53,831 nucleotides of DNA, taken from the NCBI GenBank assembly GCA_001464585.1, contig LNFF01000041.1, forward strand, positions 1-53,831. The letters run 5' to 3'. Of the stretch, positions 9,859 to 20,779 are shown piece after piece. Both the position numbers and the translations under genes were made by a program. Under the pieces are notes generated by a model. That model worked only from the letters and a program-made list of their open reading frames with translations. It ran no database searches and was not told where the DNA came from. The stretch comes from Gammaproteobacteria bacterium Ga0077554. GTDB taxonomy: Bacteria; Pseudomonadota; Gammaproteobacteria; Ga0077554; Ga007554. The stretch's first letter is position 1, and each line of letters begins with the position of its first letter.

Positions 9859-10959
9859 ATGAGCCTTTCCTCTCTTCATATAAAAAACCTGAGAAATCTT
9901 GCCGAGGTTCGTATTGAACCTGTTTCACGCCTGAATATTATCTATGGCGCCAATGCCAGTGGTAAAACCAGTCTTTTAGAAGCAATCTACTTATTGGGCC
10001 GCGCCAAATCGTTTCGCAGTAGCCATCTGCATATTCTTGAAGGCTCAGGTAAAGGCGGTTTTATGGTATTTGGGCAGGTGACGGGTGAGATGGGACAACC
10101 CCAATCCCTGGGCATCCACTATGAAGGGGGGAAGATCCATATGCGTGCTGCAGGGCAGGCATTAACGCAAACCGCTGAACTGGTAAAGCGCCTGCCGCTA
10201 CTGCTGATTACTCCGGATAGCCATAAAATCCTTACCCTGGGGCCGCGCCAGCGTCGCCGCTTCATCGATTGGGGAGTGTTCCACGTGGAACACGATTTTA
10301 TGACGGCTTGGCGGCGCTATCATCGCGCACTACGCCAGCGTAATGCTTCCTTGCGTGCGCCGGGTCGGTTTGTGCCGGGCGAGGTGTGGGATAACGAGTT
10401 GCACGAGGCAGCAGGCCAGATTGACCACTTCAGGCGCGACTATCTGCAACAGTTTTTGCCCCTGTTAACCTATTTTGTGGAAAAGTTACTGCCCGCACGC
10501 TGGGATGTTTCACTGCGTTATCTGCCCGGCTGGGCGCAGGATATGACGTTCCGCGAGGCATTGGCACGCTCCCTGGAGCGCGACCGGCTGCTGGGGTATA
10601 CCCATAAAGGCCCCCACCGCGCTGATGTAGCGATTGAGGCTGGAGGTAAGCCAGCGCAGGAGCATGCCTCGGGGGGGCAGCAAAAACTGTTGATGTGCGC
10701 CCTGTATCTGGCTCAGGCGGCCTTGTTTAAGGCACGTACCCAGCGCCAATGCGTTATTTTGCTGGATGACCTGCCCGCCGAGTTGGATACCGCGCATCGG
10801 CGCAAGCTTATGGAGTTATTATACGAGATTGGTGTGCAGGTGGTGGTGACCACGACTGATAAAGATTTATTGCATATACCGCAAGGCGCCGAAGCAAGAA
10901 TGTTCCACGTGGAACATGGGGCTGTGATAGAACAGGATGCGACGCAGAATGGTGTCTGA
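9859..10959 (+). CDS. recF: DNA replication/repair protein RecF
   Basis: A 366-residue RecF, an SMC/ABC-type ATPase that loads RecA at gaps with RecO and RecR. Walker A is YGANASGKTSLLEAIYLLGR (29-48). The signature SGGQQKLL and Walker B VILLDDLPAELD lie near the C-terminus. The start at 9859 gives the conserved SLSSLHIKNLRNL opening. Unusually, the coding sequence contains two exact 16-bp parS palindromes, which produce the repeated peptide FHVEH at about residues 141-145 and 349-353; both are described separately. Confidence 0.97.
   Translation: MSLSSLHIKNLRNLAEVRIEPVSRLNIIYGANASGKTSLLEAIYLLGRAKSFRSSHLHILEGSGKGGFMVFGQVTGEMGQPQSLGIHYEGGKIHMRAAGQALTQTAELVKRLPLLLITPDSHKILTLGPRQRRRFIDWGVFHVEHDFMTAWRRYHRALRQRNASLRAPGRFVPGEVWDNELHEAAGQIDHFRRDYLQQFLPLLTYFVEKLLPARWDVSLRYLPGWAQDMTFREALARSLERDRLLGYTHKGPHRADVAIEAGGKPAQEHASGGQQKLLMCALYLAQAALFKARTQRQCVILLDDLPAELDTAHRRKLMELLYEIGVQVVVTTTDKDLLHIPQGAEARMFHVEHGAVIEQDATQNGV
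10277..10292. promoter_or_regulatory. parS site 1 (ParB binding site) inside recF
   Basis: The 16-bp perfect palindrome TGTTCCACGTGGAACA equals the parS sequence known from Pseudomonas and differs only at two symmetrical bases from the B. subtilis form. About 3 kb from dnaA and 1.6 kb from the candidate oriC is the expected location. ParB would load here for chromosome segregation. The parA/parB genes are not in the window. Confidence 0.88.
10901..10916. promoter_or_regulatory. parS site 2 (ParB binding site) inside recF
   Basis: A second exact copy of TGTTCCACGTGGAACA, 624 bp after the first and again within recF. Two identical 16-bp palindromes in one gene are not expected by chance, which supports the parS assignment of both. 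Confidence 0.88.
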
Positions 10960-10976
10960 TGCCGTATTGTATAGGC

Positions 10977-11003
10977 GTCATTTCCCCCTTCGGTCGAAAT
11001 GAC
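10977..11003. repeat. short GTCATTTC/GAAATGAC palindrome, copy B
   Basis: GTCATTTC and GAAATGAC flank a CCCCTTCGGTC centre. It looks like an internally deleted member of the repeat family at 4891, 13538 and 25125. It lies between recF and gyrB, next to the proposed gyrB promoter. Confidence 0.65.
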
Positions 11004-11029
11004 AGGAATAGCTGTAAATATGTTAGAAT
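10999..11029 (+). promoter_or_regulatory. possible gyrB promoter
   Basis: TGTTAGAAT (11021-11029) is an extended -10 element. ATGACA (10999-11004), from the edge of the palindromic repeat, lies 19 nt upstream as a -35 candidate. The same extended -10 string occurs upstream of ftsY (25091). Spacing is long, so confidence is low. Confidence 0.35.
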
Positions 11030-11061
11030 ATAACACCTTGGATAAGACCCAAGGCCATTAA

Positions 11062-13500
<2,439 letters not shown>

Positions 13501-13537
13501 GGGTCGGGGATAAATAACCGCCGCTTGGCTATTGGTT

Positions 13538-13690
13538 GTCATTTCGACCGCAGGCGACCGCCATAGATGGCGGAAGGTAGAGCAACGCAGGAGCAGTTGC
13601 CGGGAGAAATCCTTGATGTTGTTGTGCTGCTCTCCCAGGCTTGCTGTTTTCAGAGTAATGGACAAGATTTCTCGCTACGCTCGAAATGAC
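13538..13690. repeat. palindromic GTCATTTCGA intergenic repeat, copy C (expanded)
   Basis: The left arm starts GTCATTTCGACCG at 13538 and the right arm ends GCTCGAAATGAC at 13690; GGGAGAAATCC and AAGATTTCTC appear in the middle. About 60 bp of extra sequence, including a small CCGCCATAGATGGCGG hairpin, is inserted in the left half. Confidence 0.65.
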
Positions 13691-13725
13691 AGCCCAAATA
13701 ATCAATAGGATGGCGCCGTATTAGG

Positions 13726-14904
13726 ATGATCGGCCATGACCCTGCCAAGTTCCGTTTTCCGTGGCGTGACGGTAATCAGTTCCGGCTGCTGATCGACGGC
13801 GAGCAATTCTACCCCGCGATGCTCGATGCGATTAATGCGGCGCATGTCAGCGTCTTCCTCGAAATGTATCTCGTCACGTCCGGCACAGTGACCACGAAAT
13901 TTATTGATGCCTTGATTGCTGCCGCTGACCGGGGTGTGATGGCGTGCGTGTTGTTCGACGCGTTTGGCGCGGGCGGGTTGAACAAGAGTGACCGGCAACG
14001 CCTGCAACGTGGCGGGGTACGCTTGCGCTTTTATAATCCGCTGCAACACATGCGCATCACCAAGCTGCATCATCACCTGTCGCGTGACCACCGTAAACTG
14101 TTGATGGTCGATGGGCAGATAGCCTATACCGGTGGGGCGGGCCTTACCGACGATTTCGCCCGCGATCTTAACAAGAGCCATGATCAGCAGCGCCACTGGC
14201 GCGAAACCATGATTGAAGTGCGTGGCCCGCTGCTGGCCGACTGGTCAAGCCTGTTTCTGGAAAACTGGGAATATTCCACGCGCGAAGTGCTGGTGGTTAA
14301 TGCCCCTGCCCTGCTCACGGCGCTTGGCACACAGCGCGGCCGGGTGACCATTGCCCAGGGCGCCGCGCATGTTGAAGTCAGAAGCTCTTTCGTTAATCAC
14401 GCGCGTAATGCCCGGCAGCGTATCTGGGTCGCCACCGCGTATTTTGTGCCGTCCTGGAAAATCCGCCGCGCCTTGCGGGTGGCGGCGCGGCGCGGCGTTG
14501 ATGTGCGGCTGCTGTTACCCGGCCCTTACACTGACCACGCTGCGATTCGCCATGCCGGGCGGCGCTTTTATTATGGGTTGCTGCGCCACGGCGTGCGGAT
14601 TTTCGAATACCAGCCGCGCTTCACCCATGCCAAGGTATCACTGTGTGACAACTGGGCGTCGGTGGGCTCCAGTAATATTGACCGCTGGAATCTGTATTGG
14701 AATCTGGAGGCGAATCAGGAAGTCGACGATGCGCCGTTTGCCGCGCAAGTCGGCAAGATGTTCGAAGCGGATTTTGCCTTGAGCCGCGAATACGGCCTCG
14801 ACGAATGGCGCGCCCGGCCATGGTATTACCGGATCCAGGAGTGGTTCTGGGGCGGGGTGGATGCCGCCATGTCGCGGCTGACCAAGCATAAAGGCAATAA
14901 ATAG
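13726..14904 (+). CDS. phospholipase D-like cardiolipin synthase family protein
   Basis: A 392-residue protein with two PLD catalytic motifs: HRKLLMVD (His122, Lys124, Asp129) and HAKVSLCD (His301, Lys303, Asp308), each followed by the usual GG/GSSN segment. There is no N-terminal membrane hairpin, and the length fits ClsB-type cardiolipin synthases (E. coli ClsB 413 aa). The family joins two phospholipids or a phospholipid and another alcohol at the inner membrane. The start lacks a strong ribosome binding site (TAGGA about 15 nt upstream). It ends 4 bp from the convergent RND gene. A ClsA/ClsC-type role cannot be excluded. Confidence 0.85.
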   Translation: MIGHDPAKFRFPWRDGNQFRLLIDGEQFYPAMLDAINAAHVSVFLEMYLVTSGTVTTKFIDALIAAADRGVMACVLFDAFGAGGLNKSDRQRLQRGGVRLRFYNPLQHMRITKLHHHLSRDHRKLLMVDGQIAYTGGAGLTDDFARDLNKSHDQQRHWRETMIEVRGPLLADWSSLFLENWEYSTREVLVVNAPALLTALGTQRGRVTIAQGAAHVEVRSSFVNHARNARQRIWVATAYFVPSWKIRRALRVAARRGVDVRLLLPGPYTDHAAIRHAGRRFYYGLLRHGVRIFEYQPRFTHAKVSLCDNWASVGSSNIDRWNLYWNLEANQEVDDAPFAAQVGKMFEADFALSREYGLDEWRARPWYYRIQEWFWGGVDAAMSRLTKHKGNK

Positions 14905-14908
14905 CTTA

Positions 14909-17900
14909 TTATTCATATGGATGTGTGATGTTAGCGGCTTGGCCCGCCGCCGCCGTTTTCACTGCCGGCGTACGACGTAGCCGGTTGATGAGGCGTTTGA
15001 ACAGGTTTGCCATGTCGTCGACGTAGGTATAAACGGCGGGCACTACCAGCAGGCTCAACAAGGTGGAGGTTACCAGTCCACCAATCACCGCGACGGCCAT
15101 CGGTGAGCGGAATGAGGGATCGGCACCAAAGCCGAGGGCGATGGGCAGCATGCCAAAGCCCATCGCCAGGGTGGTCATGATGATCGGTCGCGCGCGCTTG
15201 TGGCAGGCGTCGATCAGGGCGTCGAAGCGGTTCAGGCCACGGTCGCGACGCGCGACAATTGCGTACTCGACCAGCAGGATCGAGTTTTTGGTGACGATAC
15301 CCATCAGCATCAACAGGCCGATCAGCGAGGGCATCGAGAAGCTTTTGTCGGTGAGCAGCAGCAGAATGAAGGCGCCGCCGATCGACAGCGGCAACGCGGC
15401 GAGTATGGTCAGCGGCTGCATGAAATCCTTGAACAGCAACACCAGCACGGCGAAGATGCACAGCACGCCAATAAACATCGCTAGCCCGAAACTGGCGAAC
15501 AACTCTTCCATCATCTGCGTGTCGCCCAGCTCCGCCTGCCGCACCGACGGTGGCAGGTTTTTTATGGTTGGCAACTGCATTGCTTCGGCGTAAACGTCAC
15601 CCAATTCACGCGCGCCGAGTTCAACATCGAAGGTCACTTGGCGGCTGCGGTCCAGCCGGTCAATCTGTGCCGGGCCCGAATCCATGGTCACCGACGCCAC
15701 CTGGTTGAGCATGACGGGGCCGTGCCTGCCGGGGACTTGCAGGCGTTCGATTGCGGCCAGGTCGGCACGCACCGTATCGGGCAGTTTGACGCGAATGGCG
15801 ATCTGCCGTTCGGCCAGATTGAACTTGGGCAGGTTCTGGCTGTAGTCGCCCGTGGTGGCGACGCGCACCGTCTCGCCGATGGTGTCCGCCGCAACACCCA
15901 GATCAGCCGCGCGTGCGAAATCGGGCCGCACGATAATCTCTGGCCGCACCAGACTGGCGCTGGAGGAGACATTGCCTACGCCGTTCAGGGTGCGCAAGTC
16001 GCGTTCGAGCGCGCGCGCGGTGGTGATCAGCGTTTCCGGATTTTCGCCTTGCAGGACCAGTTGCATTTTCACACCCGTATCCTGCGGTCCTACGGTCAAG
16101 CGCACGCCTGGCTGGTCGGCAAGTTTTGCGCGGATCTCGGCTTCCACCGCCTGCTGATTGCGGCTGCGTTCGTTGCGGTGCAGCAAGGTGACCATCAAGG
16201 CCACTTTGCGCGCTTCCGCCGCCACGCCCATGGCGAAAGCGTCGCCCGCCACGCCGCCGCCCACCGAGCTGAACACGCTGGTGACTTCCTTTACCGTCAT
16301 CACCGTCACGCGCGCGCGTTCGGCGACTGCGAAGGCTTCCTGCAGTGTGCTGCCGGGCGGCAATTCCAGGTTGACGAGGGTCTGCGCGCGGTCAGCGGGG
16401 GGCACAAAGCCGGTGGGTAACAGCGGAATCAATGCCAGCGAACCGACGAAGAACAGCACCGACGCAATCGCCGTTAAATGCCGGTGACGAATGCACCCGC
16501 CGACCCAGCGCAGATAACGCCGCATGAACGGGCCGTCTACTGGTGTATGTTTAGGAGTGGGTTTCAGCAGATAGGCCGCCATCATTGGCGTGAGCAGCCG
16601 CGCCACCACCAGGGATGCAAAGATTGCCAGCGCGGCAGTCCAGCCAAACTGCTTGAAAAACTTGCCGGGAATGCCGGCCATGAACGCGGTGGGCAGAAAC
16701 ACTGCGATTAATGCAAACGTCGTGGCGATCACCGCGAGGCCAATTTCGTCGGCGGCCTCGCGGGCGGCCTGCAGAGGCGTCTTGCCCATGCGCAAATGCC
16801 GCGCGATGTTCTCGATCTCGACGATGGCATCATCCACCAGAATGCCCACTACCAGCGCCAACGAGGTGAGCGTGACGGTGTTGAGCGTGAAACCGAACCA
16901 GTACATGCCGAGGAAGGTGGGCACGATCGACAGGGGCAGCGCGGTGGCCGCGATCAGCGTCGAGCGCCAGTCGCGCAGAAAAAACCACACCACGATCACC
17001 GCCAGCAACGCGCCTTCCAGCAACAGAATCATCGAGCCGGTAAAATTCTCTTCGATCGGCCAGACGTTATCAATCGCTTCTTCAATTTTCAGGGTCGGGT
17101 GTGCGGCACGCAACTCCTCGACGGCGCTACGCACGTTGCGCGCCACCGTCACTTCCGAGGCGCCCCGGGTGCGGCTGATCTCCATGGCTACGACCTTCTT
17201 GCCATTGTGCAGCGCGATGGCGCGCTGCTCGGCCACCGTATCGGCCACGGCCGCTACCTGATCGAGGCGCACGCGCCGCCCCTCACCCAGAGGAATATCC
17301 AGCGCGCCCAGTTCTGCCACGCTTTTCACAGTGGCGATAGTGCGCACCGCTTGCTCGGCACCACCGACATCGCCGCGTCCACCCGGCGTTTCCTGCTGCA
17401 CGCGCCGCAATTGCTGTGACACGTCCGCTGCGGTGACGCCCAGTGCGGCCATGCGGATGGGATCGAGTATTACCTGCACCTCGCGCGTCACACCGCCAAT
17501 GCGCGCCACACGACCCACGCCAGCGACATTGAGTATGCGGCGGGTGGCGGCATTGTCGATAAACCACGACACCGCTTCTTCGTCCTGCGAGTGCGCGGTG
17601 GAAGAGACCACGTAGGTAATGATCGGTCGCCCGGCAGTGGATACCTTCGATATCACCGGATCACGCATATCGGCCGGCAAGTCGGCGCGCACCTGGCTCA
17701 CCGCATCGCGCACATCATTGGTGGCTTCGATGGGATTCTTTTCCAGCTGGAACTCGACGGTGATATTGGCCACGCCGTCGAGAATGTTGGTGTAGATGTG
17801 TTTGACGCCCTGCAACGTGGCGACGGCGTTCTCGATCTTGCGCGCCACTTCCGTTTCAAGCTGCGCGGGCGCCGCGCCCGGCAGTGCAGCCGAGACAGTC

Positions 17901-18034
17901 ACCATCGGCAGTTCGATATCGGGGAAATCCTGCACCCCCGCCATTTTGAAACTTACCAATCCAGCGAAGGTCAGCAGAATGAAAAAGACGATGGCCGGAA
18001 TCGGATTCTTTATAGACCAGGCGGAGACATTCAT
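14909..18034 (-). CDS. RND-family multidrug efflux permease (AcrB/HAE1 type)
   Basis: A 1041-residue inner-membrane proton/drug antiporter. The N-terminus has SAWSIKNPIPAIVFFILLTFAGLVSF as TM1, a large periplasmic loop, TM2-TM6 including the GILVDDAIVEIENI motif whose paired Asp residues carry proton relay in AcrB, a second loop, and TM7-TM12 with LLMLMGIVTKNSILLVEYA. It would work as a trimer with the adaptor encoded 9 bp upstream and an outer-membrane TolC-type channel encoded elsewhere. Substrates cannot be read. Order on the minus strand is tetR, adaptor, permease. Confidence 0.93.
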   Translation of the reverse strand: MNVSAWSIKNPIPAIVFFILLTFAGLVSFKMAGVQDFPDIELPMVTVSAALPGAAPAQLETEVARKIENAVATLQGVKHIYTNILDGVANITVEFQLEKNPIEATNDVRDAVSQVRADLPADMRDPVISKVSTAGRPIITYVVSSTAHSQDEEAVSWFIDNAATRRILNVAGVGRVARIGGVTREVQVILDPIRMAALGVTAADVSQQLRRVQQETPGGRGDVGGAEQAVRTIATVKSVAELGALDIPLGEGRRVRLDQVAAVADTVAEQRAIALHNGKKVVAMEISRTRGASEVTVARNVRSAVEELRAAHPTLKIEEAIDNVWPIEENFTGSMILLLEGALLAVIVVWFFLRDWRSTLIAATALPLSIVPTFLGMYWFGFTLNTVTLTSLALVVGILVDDAIVEIENIARHLRMGKTPLQAAREAADEIGLAVIATTFALIAVFLPTAFMAGIPGKFFKQFGWTAALAIFASLVVARLLTPMMAAYLLKPTPKHTPVDGPFMRRYLRWVGGCIRHRHLTAIASVLFFVGSLALIPLLPTGFVPPADRAQTLVNLELPPGSTLQEAFAVAERARVTVMTVKEVTSVFSSVGGGVAGDAFAMGVAAEARKVALMVTLLHRNERSRNQQAVEAEIRAKLADQPGVRLTVGPQDTGVKMQLVLQGENPETLITTARALERDLRTLNGVGNVSSSASLVRPEIIVRPDFARAADLGVAADTIGETVRVATTGDYSQNLPKFNLAERQIAIRVKLPDTVRADLAAIERLQVPGRHGPVMLNQVASVTMDSGPAQIDRLDRSRQVTFDVELGARELGDVYAEAMQLPTIKNLPPSVRQAELGDTQMMEELFASFGLAMFIGVLCIFAVLVLLFKDFMQPLTILAALPLSIGGAFILLLLTDKSFSMPSLIGLLMLMGIVTKNSILLVEYAIVARRDRGLNRFDALIDACHKRARPIIMTTLAMGFGMLPIALGFGADPSFRSPMAVAVIGGLVTSTLLSLLVVPAVYTYVDDMANLFKRLINRLRRTPAVKTAAAGQAANITHPYE

Positions 18035-18043
18035 GGCGCGCGC

Positions 18044-19171
18044 CTACTTGCTAGTTGTGACGGAGGACGCGGGGGCTGGTGCAGCCGTCACCTTCACCAG
18101 ATCGCCATCGTTAAGAAATCCCGCGCCCTGGGCAACGAGGCGGGTGTCTTGTGACACGCCTTCGATGATCTCGATGTGATCGGCGAGGCGACGTCCCACC
18201 ATTACTTTCTGCTGGGTCACGCGCTGATCCGGCCTCACCACGAACACGTACGAGAAACCGTCACGCACCACCACCGCCTGCCGTGGCACGGTGAGCCCCG
18301 GCGAGGCATCCAGCGCGAATTCTCCGCGCGCAAACATGCCCGCTTTGGCCGCCGTGCCCGGCGCGAGATCCACATACACCTGTACGTTGCGCGTTTGTGG
18401 ATCAACGGTGGGCGCAATGACGCGCACCTTGCCTGCCACGTGCGCACCCGCAGGCGTGATGACATTGACTTTTTGCCCTACCTGAATTCTGGAAAGTTCG
18501 GCGGCCGTTACTTCGGCGCGCCACTCCAGTCGATCCTTGCGCACCATGCGAAATAGCTCCTGGCCGTTCATCACCACCGCACCCAGGGTGGCGGCACGCG
18601 CCGAGATGGTGCCACTATCCGGCGCCAATACCTGTGTATGGGCGACACGCATCAAACTCGCTTGAAGCATCGCGCGCGCCACCGCGAGTCGCGCTTCGGC
18701 CGTCTTGGCGGCTGTCAGGTATTGCTGGATTTGTTGGGACGACAGCGCGCCATTGGCGCCCAATAGTTTGGTGCGCTCGGCATTGGCTTGCGCTTCTGTG
18801 AGTGTCGCTTCGGCCTCCGCCACATTGGCGCGCGATTGCGCCAGTTCGGCCTCCAGCGTTTCTGGCGCGAAGGTCGCGAGCACCTGCCCGGCCTTGACCG
18901 CATCACCGACGTTAACGCGCACCTCGCGCAGGCGCAGGCCATCCACTTGCGCGCCGATGATGGCTTCCTGCCAGGCCATGATGTTGCCGTTGGCGGCAAA
19001 AGTGGCGGCCAGCGCAGCGCGTTGTGGCTTGAGGACGGTGACGGTCAGCGCCGGCTTGGTGGTTGTGCCGGTGGGCGCATTCTTGTCGTCTGGCGCCTTG
19101 ACGAGAACAACCGCAGCGACCAATGCCGCTGCAATGGATACGGTGATGAGGGTTTTTTGCCAGACGGTCAT
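18044..19171 (-). CDS. RND efflux periplasmic adaptor (membrane fusion protein)
   Basis: A 375-residue HlyD/AcrA-type adaptor. An N-terminal membrane anchor (LITVSIAAALVAAVVLV) is followed by the lipoyl half IIGAQVDGLRLREVRVNVGDAVKAGQ, a coiled-coil hairpin at about 110-165 (repeating ANVAEAEATLTEAQANAERT), the second lipoyl half, and beta-barrel and membrane-proximal domains. No lipobox cysteine is visible, so anchoring is through the helix. It lies 9 bp upstream of the permease gene and links that pump to an outer-membrane channel. Confidence 0.92.
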   Translation of the reverse strand: MTVWQKTLITVSIAAALVAAVVLVKAPDDKNAPTGTTTKPALTVTVLKPQRAALAATFAANGNIMAWQEAIIGAQVDGLRLREVRVNVGDAVKAGQVLATFAPETLEAELAQSRANVAEAEATLTEAQANAERTKLLGANGALSSQQIQQYLTAAKTAEARLAVARAMLQASLMRVAHTQVLAPDSGTISARAATLGAVVMNGQELFRMVRKDRLEWRAEVTAAELSRIQVGQKVNVITPAGAHVAGKVRVIAPTVDPQTRNVQVYVDLAPGTAAKAGMFARGEFALDASPGLTVPRQAVVVRDGFSYVFVVRPDQRVTQQKVMVGRRLADHIEIIEGVSQDTRLVAQGAGFLNDGDLVKVTAAPAPASSVTTSK

Positions 19172-19309
19172 AATAACATCCTGTTTTTCGCAAGAGATAG
19201 AGTTAGGGCTTACGCAAAACTTAAGTCCTAAGAGTAATGGGCGTAATCACGGAATTCCAGCCGTCACCAGCATTGGCGTGAGCAACTCCCAGCGCCCGCC
19301 TGTGCCCGT

Positions 19310-20029
19310 TCATGTTTCAGCTTTCCGGTGCTTGCCCACGCTGGCTTGAGCGCTGGCGCGCGGGGTGATTGGAGCGCTGGGGCGCGTAGCAATGCGATCA
19401 AACGCCGTCCGCACGATGCGTTGCGTGCGTATCAGCGATGCGTTGCTGGATTCCCCCAGGTCGAGAGTCACCGCGCCGACAAAGGCGGCGTGGAGCAACT
19501 CGATATCCGCCGTGGCGATCTCCATTCCAAGCTGGCGAAAACCCTGCTGGATGCTATCACGATTGGCCTGCTCGAAATCAGCCAGCCACGACTTGATGCC
19601 GGGGTCTTCGTCGGACGCGACAACCAGAGCTGTCATCAGCCGCGCGAAGCGCCGGTCGATGATGGTGGAGACGAGAAAGTCACGGAAGTTTTCGAGCGTC
19701 AAAGCCCCCCGCTCGATGCCTTTCGCCATTGCCGCGAGCATCGCGTTGCAGCCATACACGGCGGTTTCGCGCAGCAAATCGTTGCGCGTCGGGAAGTAAT
19801 ACGTGACATGACTTTGCCGTACTCCGGCACACTCCGCCACCCGGGCCTGTGTCAGCGCGCTAAAACCCTCATCGTTGAGCAGGAACACAGCGGCATACAA
19901 AATACGGTCGCGCGTAGTGGCCGGCACGGGGACTGCCGCAACCGCTTCCGGAAACGTGCAGGGCAGCGCTTCCGCACGATGCGATGACCGGGCGCGGGGC
20001 GCTGGCTTGCGGGGGTTTTTTATGGGCAT
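19310..20029 (-). CDS. TetR-family transcriptional regulator
   Basis: A 239-residue repressor. The helix-turn-helix covers about residues 38-85: RDRILYAAVFLLNDEGFSAL, then VAECAGVRQSHVTYYFPTRNDL, the typical TetR fold in which YYFPT follows the recognition helix. The C-terminal part is the ligand/dimer domain. The ATG at 20029 is chosen because the protein similarity starts after it; no ribosome binding site is visible, because nested palindromes occupy the upstream bases. It is 138 bp upstream of the adaptor gene in the same direction, so it probably controls the pump and itself. Confidence 0.88.
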   Translation of the reverse strand: MPIKNPRKPAPRARSSHRAEALPCTFPEAVAAVPVPATTRDRILYAAVFLLNDEGFSALTQARVAECAGVRQSHVTYYFPTRNDLLRETAVYGCNAMLAAMAKGIERGALTLENFRDFLVSTIIDRRFARLMTALVVASDEDPGIKSWLADFEQANRDSIQQGFRQLGMEIATADIELLHAAFVGAVTLDLGESSNASLIRTQRIVRTAFDRIATRPSAPITPRASAQASVGKHRKAET

Positions 20030-20066
20030 ATTGGTAATAATACCAAAAATTGGTTGAATTACCAAT
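20030..20066. promoter_or_regulatory. nested palindromic operator before tetR
   Basis: ATTGGTAAT (20030) and ATTACCAAT (20058-20066) form a perfect 9-bp inverted repeat. Inside it, TTGGTA/TACCAA (20031-20046) and TTGGT/ACCAA make further pairs. This is the expected form of a TetR operator bound by two dimers. It touches the start codon, so binding would block initiation directly. The regulator-operator pairing is inferred from position. Confidence 0.6.
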
Positions 20067-20158
20067 ATTTCTGAATAATAGGTGTGGATCACACGGTGCT
20101 GGGGATACGCGAGCGTCTCTTCGCTGAGGGGATAAGGGTTACGAAGGAAAGAACAGCG

Positions 20159-20641
20159 CTACCAGCGCCAGGAAAACCGCATTACTGCATAGGGATCATT
20201 ATTATTAAAGGGATATACGGCGCCCCCGCCAAAGAGTTGCATATCGACGTTGAAGTTTTGTAAGTCGAGATCCATATTCGCGCCAGGATAGCCCATAACC
20301 ATTTTGGCGGAAAAGCCAGCGGGCAGAGAAAACAAGCGATGGGGGTCGTAAGGTTTTAAAAAAGAGAAGCGTTTATATAGTCGTTCATTGGCCAGGAGAC
20401 GCAAGACGCGATACGTGCCGACGTCGCTGGGGTTGATGTTTTGCTGGAGGCCACCACTTGGCGACGCAATCTCATGCGGACAGGCTGGCGACATTATCCC
20501 GCTGGCGCGTAGGCAATCTATCGACCCCAGGGTCGGTTTTGCGGGAGCCAGGCTAAAGTCCGCCTCGCCCGCCTGCGCGCCTGGCAGACCGGCGAACGTG
20601 AGAAGCGCCATTATTATAAAACCGAGAGTGTTTGCTTTCAT
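20159..20641 (-). CDS. exported protein of unknown function
   Basis: A 160-residue product whose start at 20641 follows GAGGAGGGCACC. A signal peptide is clear: MKANTLGFIIMALLTFAGLPGAQA, cut before GEADF. The mature part has two cysteines (DCLRASGIMSPACPH) that could form a disulfide, a Tyr/Arg-rich middle, and an aromatic ending FSWRW. I recognise no family. It lies between tetR and the ubi-type gene, all on the minus strand, with its own ribosome binding site. The FSWRW end resembles an outer-membrane protein terminus, but the protein is short for a barrel. Confidence 0.7.
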   Translation of the reverse strand: MKANTLGFIIMALLTFAGLPGAQAGEADFSLAPAKPTLGSIDCLRASGIMSPACPHEIASPSGGLQQNINPSDVGTYRVLRLLANERLYKRFSFLKPYDPHRLFSLPAGFSAKMVMGYPGANMDLDLQNFNVDMQLFGGGAVYPFNNNDPYAVMRFSWRW

Positions 20642-20779
20642 GGTGCCCTCCTCGAAAAACACTGGCGATTGAGGTCAGTATCTCTCAAGCCGGAGGATGA
20701 AACTGTGTGGCAGGTCACAAAACGATAATTTTTCATGGTTAAACACGCATCCTTGCGAGTGGTGTGTATGGGGTGGACA

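Noticed and set aside
15638-16420. 260-codon plus-strand frame opposite the RND permease gene
   Set aside because: It is antisense to a well conserved gene, and its product is rich in His/Arg/Gly as expected from a shadow of GC-rich codons.
14909-20029. Efflux operon as a new system
   Set aside because: TetR, adaptor and RND permease in this order are a common type; only the operator layout is worth a note.
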